Position numbers and translations under genes: made by a program
Source: an uncultured Eubacteriales bacterium
GTDB taxonomy: Bacteria > Bacillota > Clostridia > Oscillospirales > Acutalibacteraceae
Reading direction: 5' to 3'
Assembly (NCBI GenBank): GCA_934718145.1
Contig: CAKUZC010000016.1
Coordinates: forward strand, 1 to 14,106
Length of the DNA: 14,106 nt
Shown: in pieces, positions 5,591 to 13,006 of the stretch
Position numbering within the stretch: the stretch's first letter is position 1
Layout: the number at the start of each line of letters is the position of its first letter
The notes under the pieces: generated by a model
The model's input: only the letters and a program-made list of their open reading frames with translations
The model's database searches: none
Told to the model about the DNA's origin: nothing

Positions 5591-5798
5591 TACTAAAAGT
5601 TTTAAATTAATCGCCTTTGTTTGGAATTTAATAGTAATAGCTTTTGATTTATTCCTTATAATATGGAGCGTATATAACAAATATATAGCTTATTTAGGAA
5701 TAGAAATTGTATTATTTTCCAATGGTGTCTTTAATTTTTGCAGTCATTTTAAAAAGAAAAAAAGCAGTGTAAGGAGGAGTCAGCCTCCGCAAAGCTAA
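5574..5798 (+). CDS. Possible small two-segment membrane protein between rplW and rplB
   Basis: A 74-codon frame fills the abnormal rplW-rplB gap. Its only possible start is TTG 5574, because TAG at 5565-5567 closes the frame upstream. It overlaps rplW by 17 bases, and AAAGGA (5558-5563) lies ten bases before it. The product would have a short basic/aromatic N-terminus, a hydrophobic stretch at about 12-34, a second at about 37-56, and a basic tail with KKKK (60-63) and RR (67-68), so both ends would face the cytoplasm. I recognise no family. An open frame this long is not expected often by chance in A+T-rich DNA, but T-rich noncoding sequence also tends to encode hydrophobic residues, and the start codon is weak. 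It is a real small gene, a decayed one, or an accident. Confidence 0.4.
   Translation: MKEWFNTKSFKLIAFVWNLIVIAFDLFLIIWSVYNKYIAYLGIEIVLFSNGVFNFCSHFKKKKSSVRRSQPPQS
5773..5788 (+). promoter_or_regulatory. Hairpin enclosing an orphan Shine-Dalgarno sequence before rplB
   Basis: GGAGG (5773-5777) pairs with CCTCC (5784-5788) around the loop AGTCAG. The 5' arm is part of AAGGAGGAG, a near-perfect Shine-Dalgarno sequence with no start codon at usual distance; the next ATG (5799) opens only ten codons. The functional rplB site is the separate AAGGAG at 5805-5810. Confidence 0.4.
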
Positions 5799-5821
5799 AT
5801 GATTAAGGAGAGTGAAATAAT

Positions 5822-6655
5822 TTGGCAATAAAGAATTATAAACCGACTACCCCCTCAAGAAGAAATATGTCGGTTGTAGATTATTCCGAGTTATCAAAGA
5901 AAGGTCCGGAGAGAAGTTTATTATGCACTTTAAACAAAAAAGCCGGACGTAACAGCTACGGTAGAATTACTGTTCGTCACAGAGGTGGCGGAAATCGCAG
6001 AAAATACCGTATAATAGATTTTAAGAGACAAAAATTTGATGTTGTCGGCACAGTTTTGACTCTTGAATATGACCCTAACCGTTCATCTCATATTGCTCTT
6101 GTTCAATATTCAGATGGAGAGAAAAGGTATATCATAGCTCCCCAGGGACTTAAAGTTGGTCAAGAAATTATGGCAGGCAAAGATGCAGATATTAAAGTCG
6201 GAAATGCGTTACCTTTGAGCAGTATTCCTATCGGTACATTTGTTCATAATGTTGAACTTTATCCCGGAAAAGGTGCACAACTTGCCAGATCAGCAGGAAA
6301 TATGGCTCAGCTTATGGCAAAAGAAAACGGCATGGCTCTTTTAAGACTTCCTTCGGGAGAACTTAGAAATGTTCGTGCAGAGTGTATGGCTACCGTAGGT
6401 CAAGTGGGAAATATAGATCATGAAAATGTCAAAATCGGTAAAGCCGGACGTAAACGCAATATGGGTTGGAGACCTACTGTACGTGGTTCTGTAATGAATC
6501 CTTGCGATCACCCGCATGGTGGTGGTGAAGGTAAATCACCTGTTGGACGTCCTGGACCCACAACACCTTGGGGTAAACCTGCACTTGGATACAAGACCAG
6601 AGCTAAGAAAAAGGCTTCTAATAAGTATATTGTTAAACGTAGAAACGGCAAATAA
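5822..6655 (+). CDS. rplB: 50S ribosomal protein L2
   Basis: L2 (uL2) is needed for subunit association and peptidyl transfer. Its 277 residues are the usual length. The N-terminus [16 protein letters not shown] is canonical. [12 protein letters not shown] at about 52-63 is a family hallmark, and the segment [16 protein letters not shown] (about 225-240), with its conserved histidine and glycine loop, is followed by [20 protein letters not shown]. The start is TTG at 5822, which gives exactly the canonical Met-Ala-Ile start; AAGGAG (5805-5810) lies 11 bases upstream, a rather long spacing. It is separated from rplW by the unusual interruption described above and followed 21 bases later by rpsS. 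Confidence 0.97.
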   Translation: MAIKNYKPTTPSRRNMSVVDYSELSKKGPERSLLCTLNKKAGRNSYGRITVRHRGGGNRRKYRIIDFKRQKFDVVGTVLTLEYDPNRSSHIALVQYSDGEKRYIIAPQGLKVGQEIMAGKDADIKVGNALPLSSIPIGTFVHNVELYPGKGAQLARSAGNMAQLMAKENGMALLRLPSGELRNVRAECMATVGQVGNIDHENVKIGKAGRKRNMGWRPTVRGSVMNPCDHPHGGGEGKSPVGRPGPTTPWGKPALGYKTRAKKKASNKYIVKRRNGK

Positions 6656-6676
6656 TCGGGAAAGGAGATTGATATT

Positions 6677-6955
6677 GTGAGCAGAAGTTTGAAAAAATCA
6701 CCTTTTGTTTCTGAGCCTTTAATGAAAAAAGTTTCAGCACAAAATGAAAAAGGTGAAAAGAAGATAATTAAAACATGGAGCAGATCATCGACGATTTTTC
6801 CGGAATTTGTAGGACACACATTTGCTGTTCATGACGGTCGCAAACATGTACCAGTATATGCAACCGAAGATATGGTAGGACATAAACTCGGAGAATTTGC
6901 ACCCACAAGGACATTTAAAGGTCATGCAGGTTCTAAAACAACAGCCAAAAAATAA
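6677..6955 (+). CDS. rpsS: 30S ribosomal protein S19
   Basis: S19 (uS19) lies in the head of the 30S subunit, forms a complex with S13 and takes part in inter-subunit contacts near the A-site tRNA. The 92 residues are typical. [11 protein letters not shown] opens the protein; [20 protein letters not shown] and [15 protein letters not shown] are the central and C-terminal family signatures. The start is GTG 6677, with AAAGGAG (6661-6667) nine bases upstream. It is followed by rplV after 21 bases. Confidence 0.97.
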   Translation: MSRSLKKSPFVSEPLMKKVSAQNEKGEKKIIKTWSRSSTIFPEFVGHTFAVHDGRKHVPVYATEDMVGHKLGEFAPTRTFKGHAGSKTTAKK

Positions 6956-6976
6956 CGGGCGAAAGGAGTTGTAATA

Positions 6977-7312
6977 ATGGAAGCAAGGGCTCATTTAAGA
7001 TACGCCCGTATTTCACCGAGAAAAGTTTCAATTGTTCTTGATTTAATTCGCAATAAACCTGTAGATCATGCAATGGCAGTGCTCGAATACACTCAAAAAT
7101 CTGCATGTGAATATCTTAAAAAGTTGCTTAAATCATCCATAGCAAATGCGGTGAATAACTATCAAATGGACGTATCGCGTCTTTACATTTCAGAATGTTT
7201 TGTATGTCCGGGACCGATTCTTAAGAGAATCAGACCTATGTCAAAAGGCAGAGCATACAGAATTGAAAAAAGAAGCTCTCATGTTACTATAGTGTTAAAG
7301 GAAAAAAATTAG
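6977..7312 (+). CDS. rplV: 50S ribosomal protein L22
   Basis: L22 (uL22) has a globular part on the ribosome surface and a beta-hairpin that, with L4, forms the narrowest part of the exit tunnel; changes in this hairpin are a known route to macrolide resistance. The 111 residues are normal. ARISPRKVSIVLDLIRNK is near the N-terminus. The hairpin region PGPILKRIRPMSKGRAYRI then KRSSHVTIVL appears complete, with no insertion or deletion evident. ATG 6977 has AAAGGAG (6962-6968) eight bases upstream. It lies between rpsS and rpsC with short spacers. Confidence 0.97.
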   Translation: MEARAHLRYARISPRKVSIVLDLIRNKPVDHAMAVLEYTQKSACEYLKKLLKSSIANAVNNYQMDVSRLYISECFVCPGPILKRIRPMSKGRAYRIEKRSSHVTIVLKEKN

Positions 7313-7330
7313 CGGAAAAGGAGGTTAACT

Positions 7331-8020
7331 ATGGGGCAAAAGGTAAATCCACACGGTTTTCGTGTAGGAATAATTAACAATTGGGATTCACGTTGGTTTT
7401 TAAAGAAAAAAGATTTTGCTGACGCATTGGTAGAAGATTTTAAAATTCGTAAAGTTTTGATGAAAAAACTTAAAGCTGCAGGAGTTCCGAAGATTGAAAT
7501 CGAAAGAGATAATGTCAGAGTTCGTATTAACATTCACTGTGCTAAACCCGGTATCGTTATCGGTAAAGGTGGAGCAGAGATTGAAAAGTTAAAAGTATTT
7601 TGTGAAAAATTGATAAAAAAACCTGTAGTTATTAATATAATTGAGATTAAAAATGCTGATATGAACGCTAAACTTGTAGCAGAAAGTATTGCTGCTCAAC
7701 TCGAAAAGAGAGTTTCGTTCAGACGTGCTTTAAAACAAGCTATGGGACGCTCTATGAAATCCGGAGCAAAAGGTATTAAAACACAAGTTGCCGGAAGACT
7801 TGGCGGAGCAGAAATTGCAAGAACAGAACACTATCATGAAGGAACGATTCCGCTTCAAACCATAAGAGCAAACATTGACTACGGTTTTGCTCAAGCCGCA
7901 ACGACTTACGGAATTATCGGGGTCAAAGTATGGATTTATAAGGGCGAAGTTTTGATGAATTCCTCAAGGAAAGAAGTTTCGAAAGGGGGAAATAAAGTTG
8001 CTGTTACCGAAAAGAACTAA
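7331..8020 (+). CDS. rpsC: 30S ribosomal protein S3
   Basis: S3 (uS3) forms part of the mRNA entry channel of the 30S subunit and contributes to mRNA unwinding. At 229 residues it is of usual length. The opening [20 protein letters not shown] is canonical. A type II KH domain occupies about 40-110, with the RNA-binding GKGG loop at 78-81 in [13 protein letters not shown]. The C-terminal domain shows [20 protein letters not shown] and then [22 protein letters not shown] (7316-7325) precedes the ATG. The last 23 bases overlap the start of rplP, so the two are probably translationally coupled. Confidence 0.97.
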   Translation: MGQKVNPHGFRVGIINNWDSRWFLKKKDFADALVEDFKIRKVLMKKLKAAGVPKIEIERDNVRVRINIHCAKPGIVIGKGGAEIEKLKVFCEKLIKKPVVINIIEIKNADMNAKLVAESIAAQLEKRVSFRRALKQAMGRSMKSGAKGIKTQVAGRLGGAEIARTEHYHEGTIPLQTIRANIDYGFAQAATTYGIIGVKVWIYKGEVLMNSSRKEVSKGGNKVAVTEKN

Positions 8021-8456
8021 GTACAGAAAGGTTCATCGTGGAAGAATGAAGGGCCGTGCTTTTAGAGGAAACACTGTTTCCTACGGAGATTTCGGATTAC
8101 AAACTTTAGAACCCTGCTGGATCACTTCTAATCAAATAGAAGCAGCACGTGTTGCAATGACGAGATTTTGCAAAAGAGCAGGTAAAGTTTGGATAAAAAT
8201 ATTCCCGGATAAACCTATTTCCAAGAAACCCGCCGAAACTCGTATGGGTAAAGGTAAAGGTTCTCCTGAATTTTGGGTAGCTGTCGTTAAACCCGGCAGA
8301 ATTATGTTTGAAATAGGAGATGTATCCGAAGCGATTGCCAGAGAAGCTATGCGCTTGGCGTCAAATAAGTTACCTGTTAAGTGTAAATTTGTTAAAAAAG
8401 AACAAGTTTTACAAGAAGTGGTAGTACAAGAAAAAGAAACGGATGGTGAGGTATAA
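7998..8456 (+). CDS. rplP: 50S ribosomal protein L16
   Basis: L16 (uL16) is a late-assembling 50S protein at the base of the central protuberance that helps position tRNA in the A site. The start [15 protein letters not shown] is canonical and corresponds to TTG 7998, with AAAGGGGGA (7983-7991) just upstream; choosing it makes the gene overlap rpsC by 23 bases. [20 protein letters not shown] and [15 protein letters not shown] are strong family signatures. The conserved domain ends near residue 135. A charged tail with alternating Val, Gln, Glu and Lys residues to residue 152 makes it about 8-15 residues longer than common L16 proteins. The stop overlaps the rpmC start by one base (TAATG). Confidence 0.97.
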   Translation: MLLPKRTKYRKVHRGRMKGRAFRGNTVSYGDFGLQTLEPCWITSNQIEAARVAMTRFCKRAGKVWIKIFPDKPISKKPAETRMGKGKGSPEFWVAVVKPGRIMFEIGDVSEAIAREAMRLASNKLPVKCKFVKKEQVLQEVVVQEKETDGEV

Positions 8457-8650
8457 TGAAGATTTCAGAAATAAAATCTTTGAATGGTGACGACCTCAAG
8501 GCTAAACTTAAAGACCTTAAATCCGAACTTTTTAATCTTAGATTTCAGCTCGCTGTTAATCAGCTCGAGAATCCCATGCGTATTAAAGCAGTTAAGAAAG
8601 ATATAGCCAGAGTTTTAACAGTTCTTCGCGAAAATAGCGTTAATGCGTAA
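8456..8650 (+). CDS. rpmC: 50S ribosomal protein L29
   Basis: L29 (uL29) is a small helical protein at the tunnel exit, next to L23. The 64 residues form the usual coiled pair of helices: [18 protein letters not shown], then [20 protein letters not shown], and a final helix ending VLTVLRE. The ATG shares its A with the rplP stop codon. GGTGAGGT (8444-8451) inside the end of rplP provides the ribosome binding site. rpsQ follows after 18 bases. Confidence 0.96.
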   Translation: MKISEIKSLNGDDLKAKLKDLKSELFNLRFQLAVNQLENPMRIKAVKKDIARVLTVLRENSVNA

Positions 8651-8668
8651 TGGAAGGAGGATACATTT

Positions 8669-8926
8669 GTGGGCGCAAGAAATATGAGAAAAGTTGAAAT
8701 AGGAATAGTTGTCAGCGATAAAATGGACAAAACAATAGTTGTTGCCATTCAAAATAGCGTTAGGCATAAGCTTTACAGTAAAACAGTCAAACGTACGCTG
8801 AGAGTAAAAGCACACGACGAAAACAATGAGTGTGGAATCGGCGATTACGTAAGAATTATGGAAACCAGACCTCTTTCTAGAGATAAGAGATGGAGACTTG
8901 TAAAGATAACTCAAAAAGCTAAATAA
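8669..8926 (+). CDS. rpsQ: 30S ribosomal protein S17
   Basis: S17 (uS17) is a primary 16S rRNA-binding protein with an OB fold, important for early 30S assembly. The 85 residues are typical. [13 protein letters not shown] at about 16-28, [20 protein letters not shown] and the C-terminal [20 protein letters not shown] are clear S17 signatures. The start GTG 8669 has AAGGAGG (8654-8660) eight bases upstream; a second Met five codons in (ARNMRK) is further from that site, so the GTG is preferred. A 41-base spacer, longer than most here, separates it from rplN, and I see no structure in that spacer. Confidence 0.96.
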   Translation: MGARNMRKVEIGIVVSDKMDKTIVVAIQNSVRHKLYSKTVKRTLRVKAHDENNECGIGDYVRIMETRPLSRDKRWRLVKITQKAK

Positions 8927-8967
8927 TTTAGCGAAAAGATATATTTTAGTTAGGAGGAGAATGAACT

Positions 8968-9336
8968 GTGGTACAGCCTCAAACCCTTTTAAGAATAGGC
9001 GATAATACCGGTGCCAAAGAAGTAATGTGTATACGTGTTCTTGGCGGAACCGGCAGAAAATACGCTGGTATCGGTGATGTTATAGTCGCTTCTGTTAAAA
9101 AAGCATCACCCGGAGGCGTTGTCAAGAAAGGTGACGTCGTTAAAGCGGTAGTTGTTAGAACTGTCAGTAAGGTTCGTCGTGAAGATGGTTCGTATATTTC
9201 TTTTGATGAAAATTCAGCAGTCATAATTAAAGACGATAAAAATCCGAAAGGCACACGTATTTTTGGACCTGTTGCAAGAGAGTTACGTGAAAACGGATAT
9301 ACAAAAATACTAAGTCTTGCCCCGGAAGTTTTATAG
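8968..9336 (+). CDS. rplN: 50S ribosomal protein L14
   Basis: L14 (uL14) lies at the subunit interface, contributes to inter-subunit bridges and is the docking site of the silencing factor RsfS. It is exactly the family's usual 122 residues. [21 protein letters not shown] at the N-terminus, [20 protein letters not shown] in the middle, and [20 protein letters not shown] at the end are near-consensus. The start is GTG 8968, with AGGAGG (8952-8957) ten bases upstream. An ATG at 8961 is out of frame. It is followed closely by rplX, whose upstream open frame runs into the end of this gene. Confidence 0.97.
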   Translation: MVQPQTLLRIGDNTGAKEVMCIRVLGGTGRKYAGIGDVIVASVKKASPGGVVKKGDVVKAVVVRTVSKVRREDGSYISFDENSAVIIKDDKNPKGTRIFGPVARELRENGYTKILSLAPEVL

Positions 9337-9352
9337 TGGGAGGTGTCTATTG

Positions 9353-9709
9353 TTGTTTGCGAAAAGTAAGAAAAGATCAAATTTTAATCGAAATTTGAGA
9401 GTCCACGTAAAAACCGGTGACATGGTGTATGTCTTAAGTGGAAAAGATCGTGGAAAAAAAGGAAAAATTATTGCAGTCAGTCCTAGTGAAGGTAAAGTAA
9501 TGGTTGAAGGCGTTAACATAGTTTCAAAACATGTTAAACCCCGCAAAGCAGGTCAGGAGGGCGGCATCGTTAAAACAGAAGGTGCTATGTATGCATCAAA
9601 AGTTCAGTTGGTGTGCTCTCATTGCGGTGAACGTACACGTATCGCCCATAAAATTATGGATGACGGAAAGAAAAAACGTGTATGTAAAAAATGTAGCGTT
9701 GTGCTGTAA
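9353..9709 (+). CDS. rplX: 50S ribosomal protein L24, zinc-ribbon form
   Basis: L24 (uL24) nucleates 50S assembly by binding the 5' end of 23S rRNA. The KOW motif is at about 18-45: [33 protein letters not shown] follows. The C-terminus keeps two cysteine pairs, CSHC (88-91) and CKKC (111-114), so this is the zinc-binding (C+) type. The frame extends to TTG 9317 inside rplN, but that would overlap it and add an unrelated N-terminus. GGGAGGTG (9338-9345) points to TTG 9353 (118 residues, [10 protein letters not shown]) or TTG 9350 (one residue longer); 9353 has the better spacing, but the two cannot be separated firmly. The stop merges with the rplE Shine-Dalgarno sequence. Confidence 0.93.
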   Translation: MFAKSKKRSNFNRNLRVHVKTGDMVYVLSGKDRGKKGKIIAVSPSEGKVMVEGVNIVSKHVKPRKAGQEGGIVKTEGAMYASKVQLVCSHCGERTRIAHKIMDDGKKKRVCKKCSVVL

Positions 9710-9720
9710 GGAGGATATGG

Positions 9721-10260
9721 ATGGCCAGACTTAAAGATTTTTACAAAGAAAAAGTTGTTCCTCAACTTCAAGGTAAGTTCAATTACAAAAATGTAATGCA
9801 AATACCTAAAATTGAAAAAATCGTTATAAATGTCGGCGCAGGAGAAGCTAAAGACAATTCGAAAATTATTACTTCAATTGTTGAGGACTTGTCTACAATA
9901 ACCGGACAAAAACCTGTTGTTTGCACAGCAAGAAAATCAGTTGCGAATTTTAAAATTCGTGAAGGCATGAAAATCGGTGCAAAGGTAACTCTTCGTGGCG
10001 ATAAGATGTACGAATTTTTAGACAGATTCTTTAATTTAGCTCTCCCCAGAGTTAGGGATTTTAGAGGAATAAGCTCAAAATCTTTTGACGGTAGAGGCAA
10101 TTACAATATGGGAGTAAAAGAACAACTCATATTCCCGGAAATTGAATACGATAAAATTGATAAAGTTCGCGGAATGGATATTTCAATTTCAACCACTGCG
10201 AAAACAGATGAAGAAGCAAGAGAATTATTAAGATTTATGGGAGCACCATTTGCGAAATAA
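9721..10260 (+). CDS. rplE: 50S ribosomal protein L5
   Basis: L5 (uL5) binds 5S rRNA together with L18 and forms part of the central protuberance, touching P-site tRNA. Its 179 residues are standard. Family marks are [18 protein letters not shown] near residues 26-43, [20 protein letters not shown], and then [11 protein letters not shown] and [15 protein letters not shown]. The C-terminus [12 protein letters not shown] is canonical. ATG 9721 has AAGGAGG (9708-9714) six bases upstream, overlapping the rplX stop codon. rpsN follows after 12 bases. Confidence 0.97.
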   Translation: MARLKDFYKEKVVPQLQGKFNYKNVMQIPKIEKIVINVGAGEAKDNSKIITSIVEDLSTITGQKPVVCTARKSVANFKIREGMKIGAKVTLRGDKMYEFLDRFFNLALPRVRDFRGISSKSFDGRGNYNMGVKEQLIFPEIEYDKIDKVRGMDISISTTAKTDEEARELLRFMGAPFAK

Positions 10261-10272
10261 GGAGGGATTACT

Positions 10273-10458
10273 GTGGCTAAAACATCTCAAATAGTAAGAC
10301 AAAGAAGACCGCAAAAGTTTTCCACCCGTGAATATTCAAGATGCAGAATCTGTGGTAGACCCCACGCTTACCTTCGCAAATTTGGTATATGCCGTATTTG
10401 TTTTAGGGAACTTGCATACAAGGGACAAATTCCCGGCGTAAGGAAAGCCAGTTGGTAA
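10273..10458 (+). CDS. rpsN: 30S ribosomal protein S14, zinc-binding type
   Basis: S14 (uS14) sits in the head of the 30S subunit and is a late assembly protein. At 61 residues this is the short type (often called rpsZ or rpsN1), as opposed to the approximately 89-100 residue zinc-free form. Four cysteines at positions 24, 27, 40 and 43 (CRIC and CRIC) form the zinc site. The rest, [20 protein letters not shown] and then [17 protein letters not shown], is near-consensus. The start GTG 10273 has AAGGAGG (10258-10264) eight bases upstream, beginning in the rplE stop codon. Organisms with this form sometimes also carry a zinc-free paralogue used under zinc starvation; none is visible in the window. 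Confidence 0.97.
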   Translation: MAKTSQIVRQRRPQKFSTREYSRCRICGRPHAYLRKFGICRICFRELAYKGQIPGVRKASW

Positions 10459-10485
10459 AAACAGAGTAGAGGAGGTAAATAATTT

Positions 10486-10884
10486 ATGCAAATCACCGAT
10501 ACTATTGCAGATTTGCTCACGAGAATTCGAAATGCTGCGTCTGCAAAGCATGAGACGGTAGAGATTCCTGCATCCAATATGAAAAAAGCTATTGTGGAAA
10601 TATTGTTTGATGAAGGATACATTAAAAAGTTTGTTGTATCAGAAGACGGAAAACAAGGTATTATAAAAATTTTTCTGAAGTACACAGACGATAAAAAATC
10701 TGTAATTACCGGACTTAAAAGAGTATCTAAACCTGGTTTAAGAATTTACAGTGATGTTGAGAATATGCCTAAGGTTATGAAAGGCCTTGGAATAGCATTG
10801 ATTTCTACATCAAAAGGCATTATGACTGACCGCAGAGCACGTAGAGAAAATGTTGGCGGCGAAGTACTTGCATTTATATGGTAA
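10486..10884 (+). CDS. rpsH: 30S ribosomal protein S8
   Basis: S8 (uS8) is a primary binder of helix 21 of 16S rRNA and in E. coli also represses the spc operon by binding mRNA near the L5 gene. The 132 residues are typical. The N-terminal [13 protein letters not shown] motif is standard, as is the C-terminal signature [20 protein letters not shown] followed by GEVLAFIW, which contains the STSKG rRNA-binding loop. ATG 10486 has AGGAGGT about nine bases upstream. I did not find an evident S8-site mimic ahead of rplE, so autoregulation of the E. coli kind is not supported here. Confidence 0.97.
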   Translation: MQITDTIADLLTRIRNAASAKHETVEIPASNMKKAIVEILFDEGYIKKFVVSEDGKQGIIKIFLKYTDDKKSVITGLKRVSKPGLRIYSDVENMPKVMKGLGIALISTSKGIMTDRRARRENVGGEVLAFIW

Positions 10885-10897
10885 AGGGGGGACATAA

Positions 10898-11434
10898 ATG
10901 TCCAGAATTGGAAGAAAACCGATAAATATTCCCGCCGGAATAGAGGCTTCTCTCAGTAACGGCGTAGTAACGGTCAAAGGTCCTAAAGGAACACTTGCTC
11001 AAAAAGTTCATAAAAATATGAAAGTTGAGATAAATGATGGTGTAATTACAGTTGTAAGACCTAATGACTTAAAACAAAACAGAGCTCTTCACGGTCTCAC
11101 TCGTTCTCTTATCCACAATATGGTGGAAGGTGTTTCAAACGGATTCAAAAAAGAGCTTGAAGTAAATGGCGTTGGATATCGTGTTCAAAAGCAAGGTAGC
11201 AATCTTGTCATGAACTTAGGGTATTCTCACCAAGTTATCGTCCCTGAAATTGAGGGTATTAAAATTGAAACTCAGGGAAATAAGATTACAGTTTTCGGTA
11301 TAGATAAACAAAAAGTAGGACAATTTGCGGCTGAAATTCGCGAAAAACGTCCGCCTGAACCTTACAAAGGAAAAGGAATTAAGTATGTTGACGAGGTAAT
11401 TCGTCGCAAAGAAGGAAAAACAGGTAAAAAATAA
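10898..11434 (+). CDS. rplF: 50S ribosomal protein L6
   Basis: L6 (uL6) lies near the sarcin-ricin loop and the factor-binding site of the 50S subunit. It has two related domains. The N-terminal one begins [20 protein letters not shown] and includes [11 protein letters not shown]. The C-terminal one has [20 protein letters not shown] and ends with the signature [18 protein letters not shown]. The 178 residues are standard. ATG 10898 is preceded by a G-rich site AAAGGGGGG (10883-10891), a variant of the usual ribosome binding sequence in this operon. It follows rpsH after 13 bases and precedes rplR by 20. Confidence 0.97.
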   Translation: MSRIGRKPINIPAGIEASLSNGVVTVKGPKGTLAQKVHKNMKVEINDGVITVVRPNDLKQNRALHGLTRSLIHNMVEGVSNGFKKELEVNGVGYRVQKQGSNLVMNLGYSHQVIVPEIEGIKIETQGNKITVFGIDKQKVGQFAAEIREKRPPEPYKGKGIKYVDEVIRRKEGKTGKK

Positions 11435-11454
11435 TTTAGGAGTGTGAATCGAAC

Positions 11455-11814
11455 ATGGTAAACAAGGCAGATAAAAATCAGGCCCGTTTAAAGCGCCATA
11501 AAAGAGTGCGCGGAAAAGTGATGGGCACAGCTGCTCGCCCACGCATGAATGTGTTCCGCTCCAGGAGTAACATTTATGCTCAAATAATTGACGACGTTGC
11601 TGGAAAAACTTTAGTTTCTGCTTCTTCTCTCGATAAGGAAATTGAGGGTTATGGCGGAAATAAGGAAGCAGCTAAAAAAGTCGGTCAGCTTATTGCAAAG
11701 CGTTCAATTGAAAAAAATATCGGAAGCATTGTTTTTGATCGTGGAGGATATATTTTTCACGGACGCGTTAAAGAATTAGCAGAGGGCGCCAGAGAAGGCG
11801 GACTCAAATTTTAA
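11455..11814 (+). CDS. rplR: 50S ribosomal protein L18
   Basis: L18 (uL18) binds 5S rRNA with L5 and helps attach it to the 50S subunit. The 119 residues are typical. The N-terminus is a basic extension ([13 protein letters not shown]) that contacts RNA. Family motifs include [30 protein letters not shown] and the C-terminal [20 protein letters not shown] then EGGLKF. ATG 11455 has a weaker site, TTAGGAGTG, about 11 bases upstream. rpsE follows after 21 bases. Confidence 0.97.
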   Translation: MVNKADKNQARLKRHKRVRGKVMGTAARPRMNVFRSRSNIYAQIIDDVAGKTLVSASSLDKEIEGYGGNKEAAKKVGQLIAKRSIEKNIGSIVFDRGGYIFHGRVKELAEGAREGGLKF

Positions 11815-11835
11815 TAAAAAAGGAGGGAAATACTT

Positions 11836-12336
11836 TTGGCTAGAATTGATGGATCAACTCTTGATTTGAAAGAAAGACTGGTTGCTATTAACAGAGTTTC
11901 AAAAACTGTTAAAGGCGGACGTATATTTAAATTTGCTGCTTTAATGGTTGTCGGAGATGGAAAAGGTACAGTTGGATTCGGCATAGGAAAATCAGGTGAA
12001 GTTCCCGATGCAATAAGAAAAGGAATAGAAGATGCCAAGAAGAATCTTATAAAAGTTCCCTTGAAAGCAGATACTATTCCTCACGAGATTATAGGTAAGT
12101 TCGGAGCTGGAAGAGTTCTCATGAAACCTGCCGCACCGGGTACCGGAGTTATTGCGGGCGGCCCTGTACGTGCAGTTGTTGAGTCTGCAGGAGTCAAGGA
12201 TATACGTACAAAAGCTCTTCGCTCAAATAATCCTTGTAACGTAGTAAGAGCTACAATTGAAGGATTAAGGTGCTTGCGTAACGCTGAGCAAGTAGCTCAA
12301 ATTCGCAATAGAACTGTACAAGAAATATTTAGATAG
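11836..12336 (+). CDS. rpsE: 30S ribosomal protein S5
   Basis: S5 (uS5) sits at the mRNA entry and helps decoding accuracy; it is near the spectinomycin site. The 166 residues match the family. The double-stranded RNA-binding-like N-terminal domain contains [20 protein letters not shown], with the VKGG loop (about 26-29) where spectinomycin-resistance changes occur in other bacteria; it looks wild type. [18 protein letters not shown] and [20 protein letters not shown] follow, then [14 protein letters not shown]. The start is TTG 11836, with AAGGAGGG (11820-11827) eight bases upstream. rpmD follows 13 bases later. Confidence 0.97.
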   Translation: MARIDGSTLDLKERLVAINRVSKTVKGGRIFKFAALMVVGDGKGTVGFGIGKSGEVPDAIRKGIEDAKKNLIKVPLKADTIPHEIIGKFGAGRVLMKPAAPGTGVIAGGPVRAVVESAGVKDIRTKALRSNNPCNVVRATIEGLRCLRNAEQVAQIRNRTVQEIFR

Positions 12337-12349
12337 GAGGCTGGCAGTT

Positions 12350-12529
12350 ATGTCAATTTTAAATATAAAATTAGTAAAGAGTTTAGCCGGCCGCTTAAAA
12401 AAACAAGTTGCGACCGCTGAATCTCTTGGCCTCAGAAAAATAAATAGCGAGACAAGACAGCCAGATAATGATGCAACACGTGGAAAACTTAGAGTTATAG
12501 GGCATCTTGTCGAAGTAACTGAGTGCTAA
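12350..12529 (+). CDS. rpmD: 50S ribosomal protein L30
   Basis: A 59-residue protein read directly from ATG 12350 to TAA 12527-12529. L30 (uL30) is a small ferredoxin-like protein of the 50S subunit. The sequence opens MSILNIKLVKSLAGRLKKQV and continues ATAESLGLRKINSETRQPD, then RGKLRVIGHLVEVTEC; the LVKS.AGR, LGLRKIN and GHLV motifs are characteristic of L30. TAGGAGG (12334-12340) precedes the ATG by nine bases and overlaps the rpsE stop codon. The position between rpsE and rplO is the expected one in the spc operon, which confirms the assignment. Confidence 0.95.
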   Translation: MSILNIKLVKSLAGRLKKQVATAESLGLRKINSETRQPDNDATRGKLRVIGHLVEVTEC

Positions 12530-12565
12530 AATTAGTATTGCATACAATTTTGGGAGGTGAATCAA

Positions 12566-13006
12566 GTGGAATTACAAGATTTGGTAGCTGTTAAAGGTTC
12601 AAAAAAAGCTCCCAGACGCATTGGCCGTGGCCATGGTTCAGGATGGGGTAAAACAGCAGGTAAAGGTCACAAAGGCCAAAATGCCAGATCCGGAGGCGGT
12701 GTTCGTCCGGGATTTGAAGGAGGTCAAATGCCCCTTCAAAGAAGAGTTCCTAAGAGAGGATTTAATAACATATTTGCAAAAAAAGTGGTTTCCGTTAATA
12801 TTATGGAATTGGAAAAATTTGGTGAAGGTTCTGTAGTTAACGCAAATGAGCTCGTAAATATGGGTATTATTAAACGTAAATTTGATAAAATTAAAATTTT
12901 AGGAAATGGCGAACTTACTAAGAGCTTAACAGTAAAAGCACAGATGTTTTCGAAATCTGCGATTGAGAAGATCAATTCCGCAGGCGGGAAAGCTGAGGTG
13001 ATATAA
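12566..13006 (+). CDS. rplO: 50S ribosomal protein L15
   Basis: L15 (uL15) is a 50S protein with a long unstructured basic N-terminal region that threads through 23S rRNA. The 146 residues fit. The Gly/Lys-rich part RRIGRGHGSGWGKTAGKGHK and RPGFEGGQMPLQRRVPKRGF are canonical. A C-terminal globular domain ends GGKAEVI. The frame begins at GTG 12557, but that codon lies inside the Shine-Dalgarno GGAGGTGA (12553-12560). GTG 12566, eight bases after GGAGG, gives the conventional start MELQDLVAVKGSKKAPRR and is preferred. The stop abuts the secY start with no spacer. Confidence 0.95.
   Translation: MELQDLVAVKGSKKAPRRIGRGHGSGWGKTAGKGHKGQNARSGGGVRPGFEGGQMPLQRRVPKRGFNNIFAKKVVSVNIMELEKFGEGSVVNANELVNMGIIKRKFDKIKILGNGELTKSLTVKAQMFSKSAIEKINSAGGKAEVI

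Noticed and set aside
5657..5662. TATAAT inside the rplW-rplB interruption as an internal promoter
   Set aside because: No -35-like sequence lies 16-18 bases upstream and there is no TG extension; such hexamers are common in A+T-rich DNA.
9317..9352. Upstream start of rplX at TTG 9317
   Set aside because: It lies inside the conserved end of rplN, without a ribosome binding site, and adds residues absent from L24.
8979..9380. 133-codon open frame on the - strand opposite rplN
   Set aside because: It mirrors the highly conserved L14 gene, has no plausible ribosome binding site or recognisable protein, and is explained by codon bias on the other strand. The same applies to the - strand frames at 5306-5680, 9783-10100, 11216-11542 and 12736-13077.
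9531..9734. 67-codon + strand frame overlapping the end of rplX and start of rplE
   Set aside because: It lies in another frame of conserved L24 coding sequence, with cysteines arising from the same zinc-ribbon codons read out of frame. The + strand frame at 12621-12836 inside rplO is a shadow for the same reason.
12557..12565. GTG 12557 as the rplO start
   Set aside because: The codon is part of the Shine-Dalgarno sequence that serves GTG 12566.
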